Source of the DNA: an uncultured Collinsella sp.
GTDB lineage: Bacteria > Actinomycetota > Coriobacteriia > Coriobacteriales > Coriobacteriaceae
DNA: 24,779 nucleotides
Direction: 5' to 3'
Assembly: GCA_900539035.1 (NCBI GenBank)
Contig: UQAU01000027.1
Span: 1 to 24,779, forward strand
How positions within the stretch are numbered: the stretch's first letter is position 1; each line of letters opens with the position of its first letter. Below the pieces are notes generated by a model. It was not told the DNA's origin, made no database searches, and worked only from the letters and a program-made list of their open reading frames with translations. Positions 1-9,148 of the stretch are shown here, one piece after another. The translations under genes were made by a program, and so were the position numbers.

Positions 1-131
1 CCGTCGTTCCGTGGGCTTTGGTATTGGGCCGCCTGCTCGGGCAGTCCTGCTCGCACGGAGAGCACATTAAGTGCTCTCCGGCTCGTGCGGAACTCGCGAC
101 CGACCAAATACCAAAGCCCTCGGAACTAAGG
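1..131. repeat. Large imperfect palindrome downstream of metK
   Basis: Positions 1-25 and 107-131 are inverted repeats matching at 22 of 25 positions, with an uninterrupted 13-base core at 13-25/107-119. Nested inside is a perfect 10-bp hairpin (56-65 pairs with 71-80, loop ATTAA). No reading frame of note lies here. It lacks the T-run of a terminator and resembles the other gene-border palindromes in this window. It may extend past the window edge. The function is unknown; it could be a REP/MITE-like element. Confidence 0.7.
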
Positions 132-222
132 ATACATGGTAGAGGCGCGTGTGCTGCAAAATTCATTAGCTGGTGACGCAGCGTGGGCTCATATCGAAGC
201 ATCTTCACCACCGTTTAAATAA

Positions 223-256
223 AAAAGAAGTACCGGTTGGGGCCGGTACTTCTTTT
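223..256 (-). terminator. Rho-independent terminator of metK
   Basis: A perfect 14-bp inverted repeat (223-236 with 243-256) has a 6-nt loop and lies just beyond the metK stop codon. Read on the minus strand, the stem is followed by a run of T (complement of 221-226). The plus-strand side also ends in TTTT, so it could act in both directions. Confidence 0.9.
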
Positions 257-292
257 GGTGCGTTGTTTTTGGCTGTAGCTTTTCGAGTTAGC

Positions 293-1573
<1,281 letters not shown>

Positions 1574-1595
1574 GATTGTCCTTTCAAAAACGTGT

Positions 1596-1622
1596 CCCGG
1601 CGACCGTTACCATTCCGCCGGG
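1596..1622 (-). promoter_or_regulatory. Hairpin in the metK 5' leader
   Basis: On the minus strand CCCGGCG pairs with CGCCGGG (1616-1622 with 1596-1602) across a 13-nt loop, about 25-50 nt ahead of the metK start. A TATGAT -10-like box lies upstream (complement of about 1641-1646), which would place the hairpin inside the transcript. U5 follows the stem after five bases. It could affect transcription or translation; no known SAM-riboswitch consensus was recognised. Confidence 0.4.
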
Positions 1623-1682
1623 CTCTCTATGCAAGGGCACATCATAGCGCGTAAATCAAACATTCACACCCTTTCCGCACCT

Positions 1683-1772
1683 ACTCATTGGGGACAGACT
1701 TAAATGTCTACCCTTACCTAAGTGCCGACAGGTTGTCCAATGACTGGTCATTTAAGTCTGTCCCCAATGAGT
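1683..1772. repeat. Perfect 24-bp inverted repeat between metK and gltX
   Basis: Positions 1683-1706 and 1749-1772 are exact inverted repeats (arm core GGGGACAGACTTAAATG) around a 42-nt loop. A shorter outer pair, TCCGCAC at 1674-1680 and GTGCGGA at 1788-1794, brackets it. The element sits between two divergent promoter regions. From general knowledge, GGGGACAG-type arms recur in REP-like elements mobilised by Y1 (TnpA_REP) transposases. That link is inference here, since no transposase is in the window. Confidence 0.75.
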
Positions 1773-1785
1773 GGGTCGGTGCCCT

Positions 1786-1816
1786 TTGTGCGGAGGTTGC
1801 TTTGATGCTTTATACT
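1786..1816 (+). promoter_or_regulatory. Probable gltX promoter
   Basis: A good -10 box, TATACT (1811-1816), lies about 40 bases upstream of the gltX start. A weak -35, TTGTGC (1786-1791), is spaced 19 bases away. The -10 is convincing and the -35 is tentative. The palindrome at 1683-1772 ends just upstream. Confidence 0.45.
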
Positions 1817-1856
1817 GGTGCGGTTAGACATCCATCCTGCAATCGAGGAGATTTCC

Positions 1857-3332
1857 ATGGCATCAGACGTTCGCGTCCGCTTTGCACCCTCACCTACGGG
1901 CAAGCTGCACATCGGCGGCGCCCGCACCGCTATCTATAACTGGGCTTTCGCCCGTGCAAACGGCGGCACGTTCATCCTGCGCATCGACGACACCGACCCC
2001 ACCCGCTCCACCGACGAGAACACGCAGATCATCCTGCGCGCCATGCGTTGGCTGGGCCTGGACTGGGACGAGGGTCCCGAGGTGGGCGGCGACTTTGGCC
2101 CTTACGCCCAGACCGAGCGCCTGGACCTGTACAAGCAGGCCGCCCAGAAGCTTTGGGACGAGGGCAAGGCCTATCCCTGCTTCTGCACCAAGGAGCAGCT
2201 CGACGCCGACCGTAAGGCCGCTCAGGAGCGCAAGGACCCCTTCCAGGGCTATCAGCGTCGTTGCCGCGATCTTGATCCCGAGGAGGCCCGCCGCCGCATC
2301 GAGGCCGGCGAGTCCTACGTCCTGCGTATCAAGGTGCCCGAGGACCGCGGCGACGTCGTCATCCACGACGCCGTCCACGGCGAGGTGACCTTCGACGCCA
2401 AGGAGCTCGACGACTTTGTCATCTTCCGCTCCGATGGCACGCCCACGTACAACTTCGCGACCGTCGTCGACGACGCCATGATGAAGATCACCCATGTCAT
2501 CCGCGGCGACGACCACCTGTCCAACACCCCGCGTCAGGTCATGGTCTACGAGGCCCTCGGCGCGCCCGTGCCCACGTTCGCCCACATCTCCATGATCTTG
2601 GGTGCTGACGGCAAAAAGCTCTCCAAGCGCCACGGCGCCACCTCGGTGGAGGAGTACCGCGACGCCGGTTACCTGTCCGACGCCTTCGTCAACTATCTGG
2701 CGCTGCTCGGCTGGTCGCTCGACGGCGAGACCACGATCATTCCGCGCGATGTCCTGGCCAGCAAGTTCTCGCTCGACCGCATTTCCAAGAACCCGGCGAC
2801 CTTCGATCCCAAGAAGCTCGATTGGGTCAACGCTGAGTACATTAACGGCATGTCCGATGCTCAGTTTGCCGACGAGATCATGGTCCCCGAGCTGCACGAG
2901 GCTGGTCTGATCGAGGGTAATGTCGAGTACGGCGAGGATTGGATCGACGCGCTCGCTGCCATCGTTAAGCCGCGCACCAAGATGCCGGCCGACGCCGTGA
3001 CCGTCGCCGCTCCCATCTTCGCTACGGCCGAGACGCTCGAGTATGACGAGAAGTCTGTCAACAAGGGTCTGGCCAAGGAAGGCATGGGTGCCATTCTGGA
3101 TGCCGCTAAGTCCGCGCTTGAGGGCGTGGACGAGTGGACCGCAGAGGACATCGACGCCGCGCTTGAGCCGCTGCCCGAGCAGATGGACCTCAAGAAGCGC
3201 GTGGTGTTCCAGGCCGTGCGCGTCGCCGTCTGCGGCAACATGGTGAGCCCTCCGCTGGGCGAGACCATGGCGCTCATCGGCCGCGACGACTGCCTGGCGC
3301 GCATCGACCGCGCCCGCACGATGGCGCTGTAA
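1857..3332 (+). CDS. gltX: Glutamyl-tRNA synthetase (GltX)
   Basis: Class I aminoacyl-tRNA synthetase that charges tRNA-Glu with glutamate in the cytosol. The 491-residue protein carries the HIGH-type motif as HIGG at residues 18-21 (after FAPSPTG) and the KMSKS-type loop as KLSKR at 254-258, followed by RHGA. A C-x-C pair (YPCFCT) and a later Cys recall the zinc-binding knuckle of some bacterial GltX proteins. The ATG at 1857 is chosen because GAGGAG (1845-1850) sits six bases ahead and the conserved N-terminus starts there. A GTG further upstream at 1818 lacks a ribosome-binding site. A terminator follows the gene. Whether it also charges tRNA-Gln for GatCAB cannot be told from this sequence. 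Confidence 0.98.
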   Translation: MASDVRVRFAPSPTGKLHIGGARTAIYNWAFARANGGTFILRIDDTDPTRSTDENTQIILRAMRWLGLDWDEGPEVGGDFGPYAQTERLDLYKQAAQKLWDEGKAYPCFCTKEQLDADRKAAQERKDPFQGYQRRCRDLDPEEARRRIEAGESYVLRIKVPEDRGDVVIHDAVHGEVTFDAKELDDFVIFRSDGTPTYNFATVVDDAMMKITHVIRGDDHLSNTPRQVMVYEALGAPVPTFAHISMILGADGKKLSKRHGATSVEEYRDAGYLSDAFVNYLALLGWSLDGETTIIPRDVLASKFSLDRISKNPATFDPKKLDWVNAEYINGMSDAQFADEIMVPELHEAGLIEGNVEYGEDWIDALAAIVKPRTKMPADAVTVAAPIFATAETLEYDEKSVNKGLAKEGMGAILDAAKSALEGVDEWTAEDIDAALEPLPEQMDLKKRVVFQAVRVAVCGNMVSPPLGETMALIGRDDCLARIDRARTMAL

Positions 3333-3355
3333 TCGCTGCGCAAACGTATGTATCC

Positions 3356-3388
3356 GAGCCCCGTTCACTCAGAGCGGGGCTCTTGTTT
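3356..3388 (+). terminator. Rho-independent terminator after gltX
   Basis: GAGCCCCG (3356-3363) pairs with CGGGGCTC (3375-3382) over an 11-nt loop and is followed by TTGTTT. It lies 24 bases after the gltX stop and ahead of the priA ribosome-binding site, so priA probably has its own promoter or depends on read-through. Confidence 0.85.
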
Positions 3389-3421
3389 CTGTAGACGTAT
3401 GGGATAGGAGGTGCTGGGGCC

Positions 3422-5875
3422 ATGGCCGAGCAACTTTCGCTGTTTGGTTCGCCGGAACCGGAGGAGGCTCCGGTGAAGCCCGTGCCTGCTGCTGCCCCGA
3501 CCAAGCTCGAACCAGCGCCCGAGCCCATCACCGCCTACGCGAGCGTGGTCCTCGACATCCCGACGCGTGCGCTGTCCGAGCCGTTTGCTTACGGCGTTCC
3601 CCAATCCCTTGCCAACGAGGCGCAGATCGGATCCACGGTCCTGGTTAACTTTGGTAACCGTGCCGCCGCGGGCTATGTCGTCGACATCGCGCCTGAGCTG
3701 GGCGACCTGCAGGGCAACAACGCCCTCGACCCTGCGCGCATTAAGCCCATCGAGGCCATCCTCAGCAAACCGCTCTTTACCGCCGAAGCCGCCCGTATCG
3801 CACGCTGGATGAGCCGCGAGTACGTCGCGACGCTTTCCGAGTGCCTGCGCCTGTTTTTGCCCCCGGGCGGCAGCCCGCGTGTGGTCAAGGGTGACGACGA
3901 CGTGTGGACGGTTGAACGTCCCGCCGTCAAGCCAATCCAAAATCGCTGGGTCATGCTCACGCCCGAGGGCTTCGGCTATACGCCTCCCAAAACGGCGGTC
4001 CGCCAGCGTCAGCTTATCGAGGCGCTCCAGTGCGGCCCGGTCACGACGCGCGACCTCAACCTTCTCTATAACAGCATGTCGGCGACCATCAAGGCGCTCG
4101 AAAAACGCGGCGTCGTGGTTGTGGAGGAGCGCCGCGCCTGGCGTGGATGCAGCGAGCAGACCACGCTGTCCTCGGCAAGCGGCAAGGCGCCGGTCGCACT
4201 TACCAACGGCCAGCAGCAGGCGCTCGCGCAGATTGAGCGCGCCCGCCTGGACGCTCATGGTGACGTCGTGCTGGTCGACGGCGTCACCGGCTCCGGCAAA
4301 ACCGAGGTTTACCTTTCGGCGATTGAGCGCGTGCTCGCAGCCGGTCGCTCGGCGTGCGTGCTTGTGCCCGAGATCTCGCTGACGGCCCAAACCGTCGGCC
4401 GCTTTCGCTCGCGCTTTGGTGAGACGGTCGCCGTGTTCCATTCGCGCCTTTCGGCCGGCGAGCGCTTGGACCAGTGGGATATGGTTGCCAGCGGTGCGGC
4501 CCGCGTGGTCGTCGGCGCCCGCTCGGCGCTCTTTTGCCCGCTCAGCGACTTGGGCCTCATCATCATCGACGAGGAGCACGAGACCAGCTACAAACAGGGT
4601 TCCAGCCCGCGCTACCATGCGCGCGAGGTAGCGGCCGAGATGGCGCGCCGCTATCGCTGCCCGCTCGTGCTGGGTTCCGCTACGCCTTCTGCCGAGGCCC
4701 TCGACCGCTGCCGCCGTGGCACGTACAACGGCGCCACCTGGACGCGCGTCGAGATGCCCGAGCGCCCTGGACACGCAGTCCTGCCGACAGTCCGCATTGC
4801 CGACCTTCGCCGTGAGTTCTCGCACGGCAGCCGCTCCATGTTCTCAAAACCGCTGATGGAAGGCCTGGAGCGTGTGGTCGAGCGCCGCGAAAAAGCCGTG
4901 CTGTTGCACAACCGCCGTGGCTTTGCGTCATTCCTGATGTGTCGCGAGTGCGGCTGCGTTCCCACCTGCAACCACTGCTCCACCGCGCTTACGTATCACG
5001 AGCGCACGCACACGCTGCAGTGTCACACCTGCGGATCGTCCTGGCGCGTGCAGCCGTATCCCGCGCCCACGAGTCGTTGCCCCAAATGTGGCAGTCGCTA
5101 CCTGGCAAAAATGGGTCTGGGCACGCAACAGATCGAGGACGCACTGCACCAGATGCTTCCCGAGGATGTCGCCATCATTCGCATGGATGCCGACTCCACG
5201 CGCGGCAAGAATGCGCACAAAAAGCTGCTCGAGCAGTTCGATGCGGCCGATTGCGCCGTGCTGCTGGGTACCCAGATGATTGCCAAGGGCCTAGATTTTC
5301 CCGAGGTCACGCTGGTGGGCGTGGTCAATGCCGACTTCGCCCTCAAGCTGCCGGACTTCCGCGCAGGGGAGCGCGCCTACGACCTACTCGAGCAGGTCGC
5401 CGGCCGCGCCGGTCGCGGCGATCGCCCCGGCGAGGTGATCATCCAGACCTACCTGCCCGAGGACCCGGTCATTCGCGCCGTCGCCGAGCACAATCGTTCG
5501 ATCTTTATCGACTACGACCTGGACCAGCGCCGCGACGCACTGTATCCGCCGTTTGTTCGTCTGGTCAACATCTTGGTGTGGTCGGCGAACCGAGACGACG
5601 CGCAGAACTACATCGGACGTATCGCAAAGCTTCTTAAGCGCCGCTGGCATGCCGCCGCGCCCGACTTTTTGCGGGCGGGGAGTGCCGTGCCGCAGGTGCT
5701 GGGCCCGGCTTCGTGTGTAATCGAGAGAGCCAAGGACCGTTACCGCTTCCATCTGCTTGTGAAGTCGCCCGTGGGGTACCATGTCTCTGATGATATCGAC
5801 GCCTGCCTCAAAGAGGTGGGCTCTGTGCGCGGCGTGAGCGTGAGCGTTGACGTCGACGCCTATGATTTGATGTAA
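3422..5875 (+). CDS. priA: Primosomal protein N' (replication restart helicase PriA)
   Basis: Superfamily 2 3'-to-5' DNA helicase that recognises stalled forks and reloads the replisome. In the 817-residue protein the Walker A motif GSGKT is at residues 290-294 (Lys293), and the Walker B motif is DEEH at 383-386. A cysteine-rich zinc-binding insert (C-x2-C-x-C, C-x2-C, C-x2-C patterns) spans about residues 507-557, followed by the C-terminal helicase half with the QVAGRAGR motif. The first 35-40 residues, rich in Pro, Ala and Glu, form a probably disordered N-terminal extension. AGGAGGT at 3406-3412 fixes the ATG at 3422. def follows 18 bases after the stop, so the two are probably co-transcribed; a priA-def-fmt-rsmB order is common in bacteria. 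Confidence 0.97.
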   Translation: MAEQLSLFGSPEPEEAPVKPVPAAAPTKLEPAPEPITAYASVVLDIPTRALSEPFAYGVPQSLANEAQIGSTVLVNFGNRAAAGYVVDIAPELGDLQGNNALDPARIKPIEAILSKPLFTAEAARIARWMSREYVATLSECLRLFLPPGGSPRVVKGDDDVWTVERPAVKPIQNRWVMLTPEGFGYTPPKTAVRQRQLIEALQCGPVTTRDLNLLYNSMSATIKALEKRGVVVVEERRAWRGCSEQTTLSSASGKAPVALTNGQQQALAQIERARLDAHGDVVLVDGVTGSGKTEVYLSAIERVLAAGRSACVLVPEISLTAQTVGRFRSRFGETVAVFHSRLSAGERLDQWDMVASGAARVVVGARSALFCPLSDLGLIIIDEEHETSYKQGSSPRYHAREVAAEMARRYRCPLVLGSATPSAEALDRCRRGTYNGATWTRVEMPERPGHAVLPTVRIADLRREFSHGSRSMFSKPLMEGLERVVERREKAVLLHNRRGFASFLMCRECGCVPTCNHCSTALTYHERTHTLQCHTCGSSWRVQPYPAPTSRCPKCGSRYLAKMGLGTQQIEDALHQMLPEDVAIIRMDADSTRGKNAHKKLLEQFDAADCAVLLGTQMIAKGLDFPEVTLVGVVNADFALKLPDFRAGERAYDLLEQVAGRAGRGDRPGEVIIQTYLPEDPVIRAVAEHNRSIFIDYDLDQRRDALYPPFVRLVNILVWSANRDDAQNYIGRIAKLLKRRWHAAAPDFLRAGSAVPQVLGPASCVIERAKDRYRFHLLVKSPVGYHVSDDIDACLKEVGSVRGVSVSVDVDAYDLM

Positions 5876-5893
5876 CAACCCGAAAGGATGGCT

Positions 5894-6430
5894 ATGGAAG
5901 CCAACGGAATCGTACTGTCGCCCGACCCTCGTCTGCGCCAGGAGTGCGCCGTCATCGAGGAGATCACTCCGGCGATCGAGGCACTTGCCGAGAAGATGAA
6001 GAAGATGATGTTCGAGAACGGCGGCTGCGGCCTGGCTGCTCCGCAGATCGGCGAGCTTATTCAGCTTGTCACTATCGACTGCGACTACAGCGACAAGAAC
6101 GATTACGACCCATATGTGCTTATCAATCCCGTCATTGTTGAGCAGAGTGACAATCTGGTGCCCTTTAGCGAGGGCTGCCTGTCTATCCCCGGCATTAGCT
6201 GTGAGATCGAGCGTCCCGACCATGTCGTCGTCGAGGCGTACGACCTGGACGCCAACCTGATTCGCTATGAGGCCTCGGGCGACCTGTTCTGCGTGTGTTT
6301 GCAGCACGAGATCGATCACCTGCATGGCAACACCATGTTCGAGCGACTTAAGCCCATGCAGAGGCTCAAGGCCGTCAAGGAATACCAGGACGCCCTGGCC
6401 CGCGGCGCTCGACCGGGCGAGACGGAGTAG
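5894..6430 (+). CDS. def: Peptide deformylase (Def)
   Basis: Metal-dependent hydrolase that removes the formyl group from the N-terminal fMet of nascent proteins, the counterpart of fmt downstream. All three signatures are present: motif 1 as GCGLAAPQIG (residues 44-53), motif 2 as EGCLS (from Glu93, metal-ligand Cys95), and motif 3 as HEIDH (138-142, metal-ligand His138 and His142, catalytic Glu139). Cys45 replaces the more usual Val/Ile of motif 1. The ATG at 5894 is preferred over the in-frame ATG at 5888. The GAAAGG ribosome-binding site (5882-5887) touches the earlier codon but is six bases from the later one. The protein is 178 residues, normal for the family. Confidence 0.97.
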   Translation: MEANGIVLSPDPRLRQECAVIEEITPAIEALAEKMKKMMFENGGCGLAAPQIGELIQLVTIDCDYSDKNDYDPYVLINPVIVEQSDNLVPFSEGCLSIPGISCEIERPDHVVVEAYDLDANLIRYEASGDLFCVCLQHEIDHLHGNTMFERLKPMQRLKAVKEYQDALARGARPGETE

Positions 6431-6438
6431 GTCTCACC

Positions 6439-6540
6439 GTCCCCGGTGCTGAGCGCCCACATATCATCCCGTGCTCAAACATTCTCGCTTCGCTGCGAAA
6501 CTGCGCGCGGGACGATATGTGGGCGCTCAGCACCGGGGAC
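6439..6540. repeat. 102-nt palindrome with 27-bp perfect arms between def and fmt
   Basis: Positions 6439-6465 and 6514-6540 are exact inverted repeats (outer end GTCCCCGGTGCTGAGCGCCC). The pairing continues inward with one mismatch through CCCG/CGGG to about 6471/6508. The loop holds a small TTCGC/GCGAA hairpin. It starts 8 bases after the def stop codon. It has no U-run, so it is not a classical terminator; a separate terminator lies at 6616. It is probably a mobile palindromic element or a structured RNA at the end of the def message. Confidence 0.8.
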
Positions 6541-6615
6541 TGCGTTGTTCTGGCTCGGTTCGCCCGGGTGCCGTTGGGTCAGGAAGGGGCATCTTCGCTG
6601 ATAATTGCTTTGTTG

Positions 6616-6650
6616 AAAGAGCTGCTTTTATTGCGGCTCTTTCTTTGGTT
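6616..6650 (+). terminator. Rho-independent terminator after def
   Basis: AAAGAGCTGC (6616-6625) pairs with GCGGCTCTTT (6633-6642), with one G-U pair, over a 7-nt loop. It is followed by CTTTGGTTTT. It probably ends the priA-def message and implies a separate fmt-rsmB transcript. Confidence 0.65.
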
Positions 6651-6757
6651 TTGGGTATATTTGTTCTTGTTGAATTGTTATTGCGGATGGGCTGGGTACT
6701 TGGCTTTCCGCTGCTCTTTGTAGCCGTCTCGGCTTTGGTTGAGAGGAGACGATCTTT

Positions 6758-7678
6758 ATGCGTATTGTGTTTATGGGTACGCCTGATTTTGCTGTGCCTT
6801 CGCTGACTTCGCTTGTTGAGGACGGTAATGAGATTGCGCTTGTTGTTACTCGTCCTGATGCTGTTCGTGGGCGTGGCAAGAAGCTGGAGCCGTCTCCTGT
6901 TAAGGCTAAGGCGCTTGAGCTGGGGTTGCCGGTTGTTGAGGCCAATCGTATGACGGCCGAGGTTGTTGAGGCTCTCCAAGCTGCGCAAGCCGAAATTTTC
7001 TGTGTGGCTGCTTATGGTTGCATTTTGCCCGATGACGTGCTTCATATGGCGCCTCTCGGTATCGTGAATGTTCATGCGTCCTTGCTGCCTCGTTGGCGTG
7101 GGGCTGCTCCTATTCAGCGTGCCATTCTTGCTGGTGATGAGGTTGCTGGTGTTTCCATTATGCGCATTGGGCATGGCGTGGATACTGGTGCTTATTGCGC
7201 CCAGGCGTCTACGTCGGTTGCAGGCAAGCATGCCGAGGCACTGACTACGGAGCTTGGCGAGCTGGGCGGCAAACTGCTTGCCGATACGCTTCCCGCGCTT
7301 GCCGATGGGTCGGTTGTTTGGACTGAGCAGGATGAGTCCCTTGTCACGCATGCTGCCAAGATTTCCAAGCAGGAGATGCGTCTGGATCCTCAGATGTCGG
7401 CGCTCGATTGCGTGCGTCACGTGCTGGCTTCGTCCGATACCGCTCCCGCCCGTTGTGTGATTGCCGGCAAGACCGTGCGTGTGCTCGATGTCGCGCCGGC
7501 TGATGTGTCGCTTGGCGAGGGCGCTGTTGCCGTTAAGAGCAAGCGTGTTTACCTGGGGCTTTCTGATGGAGCGGTTGAACTGCTTGAGGTTAAGCCCGAC
7601 GGCAAGCGTGCTATGGCCGCTTCTGCCTGGGCTGCCGGCCTGCAGGGTGCCGATCTGACGTGGGGTGTTTTGTCATGA
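6758..7678 (+). CDS. fmt: Methionyl-tRNA formyltransferase (Fmt)
   Basis: Transfers a formyl group from 10-formyltetrahydrofolate to Met-tRNAfMet for translation initiation. The 306-residue protein starts with MRIVFMGTPDFAVP and holds the folate-site motif HASLLPRWRGAAPI. The catalytic triad is Asn104, His106 and Asp142 (in GVDTG). The C-terminal OB-fold region is present and the length is standard. An AGAGGAG ribosome-binding site (6742-6748) supports the ATG at 6758. The stop codon overlaps the rsmB start in ATGA, so the two are translationally coupled. Its codons end in T far more often than those of metK, gltX or the glycogen genes. Confidence 0.97.
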   Translation: MRIVFMGTPDFAVPSLTSLVEDGNEIALVVTRPDAVRGRGKKLEPSPVKAKALELGLPVVEANRMTAEVVEALQAAQAEIFCVAAYGCILPDDVLHMAPLGIVNVHASLLPRWRGAAPIQRAILAGDEVAGVSIMRIGHGVDTGAYCAQASTSVAGKHAEALTTELGELGGKLLADTLPALADGSVVWTEQDESLVTHAAKISKQEMRLDPQMSALDCVRHVLASSDTAPARCVIAGKTVRVLDVAPADVSLGEGAVAVKSKRVYLGLSDGAVELLEVKPDGKRAMAASAWAAGLQGADLTWGVLS

Positions 7679-9075
7679 GCAAGCTGTCTCCCGCGCGCAA
7701 GCTTGCGCTCGATGTGTTGATGGAGGCCGACCGTCGCGGCATGTATGCGCGCGACGTGTTGTCTTCTCGTGCTTCTGCCAAGGCCATTGACCAGCGCGAT
7801 TCCGCGTTTGCCGCTCGTTTGGCGCTCGGTGTTGCCGCCACGCAGGGCATTTTGGATGAGCTGCTCGATCAGTTTTTCGATAAGCCAAAAAAGGTCGCGC
7901 CGCGCGTTCGCATGGCGCTTCGCATCTCGGCTTTCGAGATGCTCTACCTGCATACCCCGGGTCGCGTTGCCGTGAGTCAGGGCGTTGAGCTGGTTCGCAG
8001 CGGAGCTAAGTCTGCCGCCGGTTTGGCCAATGCCGTGTTGCATAAGGTCGCGGACAATGTTGAGTACTTTGCTACTGCGTCCGATGTAGATGAGTCTGAG
8101 CGGCGCTTGGTTCGTCTGTCGCGCCTGATGGGTCTGCCGCGTTGGCTGTGCGCTCGTATTATGGCTTCGTTTGACACACCGGAGGGCGCGCTTAGCTTTG
8201 CTGGCAATCTGGCGCCCGCTCCGCTCGCTTTGCATGAGAATGCCTTTGCGACCAAGCCTGATCCGTACCTATCTCAGCTTGTTGCGCCGGTGTTCCCGGG
8301 TTGCCATGCGCCGGTCGATGCGCAGGCCACGGTTGCGTCGGGCGTGTTTGAGCGCGCGGCTGCCGTGGCCTCGGACCTTAACGCCCAGCTCATCGCTACT
8401 GCGGCGACCCGTCCCGGGCGTTGTTTAGAGATTGGCGCCGGTCGCGGCACCAAGACCTATGTGACGATGTGCCAGGCAAAACGTGCCGGCTACGATCGTC
8501 AACACACCGCGCTCGATTTGCACGACCGCAAGTGCGACCAGAATCTCGCGCGCCTGCATAAGGCCGGTATCAAGGGCGTTCGTACCGTTTCAGGCGATGC
8601 CTGCGAGCTCGATGCAGCCCTTACGTCGTTCGATGCCATGCTTGGCAAACCTGTCCTGTTCGACACGGTGCTTATCGATGCGCCGTGCTCTGGCACCGGC
8701 ACCATGCGCCGTCATCCCGAGATTCCGTGGCGTCTGACCGAGAACGACGTTACGACTGAGCTGCCCCGCCTGCAGCTGACGATGCTCAAGGAGGCAGCCG
8801 CGCGCGTGGCTGCCGGTGGTGAGCTTATCTATGCCACCTGCTCGGTTTTTAACGAAGAGAACGCGCAGGTCGTGGATGCCTTCCTGGCCTCTCCCGAGGG
8901 CGCCGGCTTTACCGTGGCGCCGCTCTCCGAAGCCCAGATTCTGCAGCTCCCCGAGTTTGCCCAGGCCAAGAAGCTCGTTTCCGTACGCCAAAACGATCGT
9001 GGGCTATTCCAGAGCGTCCCCGTAAACGCAGATTCCTACGACGGCCACTTCTGCGCCAGGTTGGTCCGCAAGTAA
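7675..9075 (+). CDS. rsmB: 16S rRNA (cytosine-967-C5)-methyltransferase (RsmB/Sun)
   Basis: SAM-dependent m5C methyltransferase of 16S rRNA, predicted from the RsmB/Fmu family layout: an N-terminal NusB-like helical domain (about residues 1-135), a linker, and a Rossmann methyltransferase domain. The SAM-binding motif I is CLEIGAGRGTKT. The two functional cysteines are seen as DAPCSGTG (Cys338, motif IV) and YATCS (Cys389, motif VI, nucleophile). The ATG at 7675 overlaps the fmt stop by four bases, and GGGGTG lies just upstream. An in-frame GTG at 7660 would add five residues. The length of 466 is usual for high-GC Gram-positives. The first half shares the T-ending codon bias of fmt and the second half returns to C/G-ending codons. 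Confidence 0.95.
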   Translation: MSKLSPARKLALDVLMEADRRGMYARDVLSSRASAKAIDQRDSAFAARLALGVAATQGILDELLDQFFDKPKKVAPRVRMALRISAFEMLYLHTPGRVAVSQGVELVRSGAKSAAGLANAVLHKVADNVEYFATASDVDESERRLVRLSRLMGLPRWLCARIMASFDTPEGALSFAGNLAPAPLALHENAFATKPDPYLSQLVAPVFPGCHAPVDAQATVASGVFERAAAVASDLNAQLIATAATRPGRCLEIGAGRGTKTYVTMCQAKRAGYDRQHTALDLHDRKCDQNLARLHKAGIKGVRTVSGDACELDAALTSFDAMLGKPVLFDTVLIDAPCSGTGTMRRHPEIPWRLTENDVTTELPRLQLTMLKEAAARVAAGGELIYATCSVFNEENAQVVDAFLASPEGAGFTVAPLSEAQILQLPEFAQAKKLVSVRQNDRGLFQSVPVNADSYDGHFCARLVRK

Positions 9076-9081
9076 CTACTA

Positions 9082-9148
9082 AGTTGCGGTGAAATAGGGA
9101 TTGAATAGCGGCATCTACCGGCCAAACAGTCCTTATTTCACCGCAACT
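9082..9148 (-). repeat. 67-nt palindromic element, copy 1
   Basis: The arms AGTTGCGGTGAAATA (9082-9096) and its complement (9134-9148) are perfect over 15 bp and continue to 19 bp with one mismatch. The loop includes CGGCCAAACAG. Read in reverse complement it aligns over its whole length with copy 2 at 9424-9490, which has exactly the same length. It begins 6 nt after the rsmB stop codon. Confidence 0.8.

Larger units (their letters stand above)
6431..6757. other. 327-nt intergenic region def-fmt
   Basis: This gap holds the palindrome at 6439-6540, a terminator-like hairpin at 6616-6642, a T-rich stretch (about 6640-6690) with a TATATT box at 6656-6661 that could serve an fmt promoter, and the fmt ribosome-binding site at 6742-6748. 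No convincing gene lies here. A plus-strand open frame across it has no ribosome-binding site and runs into fmt out of frame. Confidence 0.6.

Noticed and set aside
1574..1690. A known SAM riboswitch upstream of metK
   Set aside because: The space is short and none of the hallmark sequences of the known SAM classes could be found by eye. Only a simple hairpin is supported.
6471..6806. Plus-strand open frame across the def-fmt gap, hydrophobic in its second half
   Set aside because: It starts inside the palindrome, lacks a ribosome-binding site and overlaps the fmt start out of frame. The hydrophobic stretch comes from T-rich non-coding DNA.
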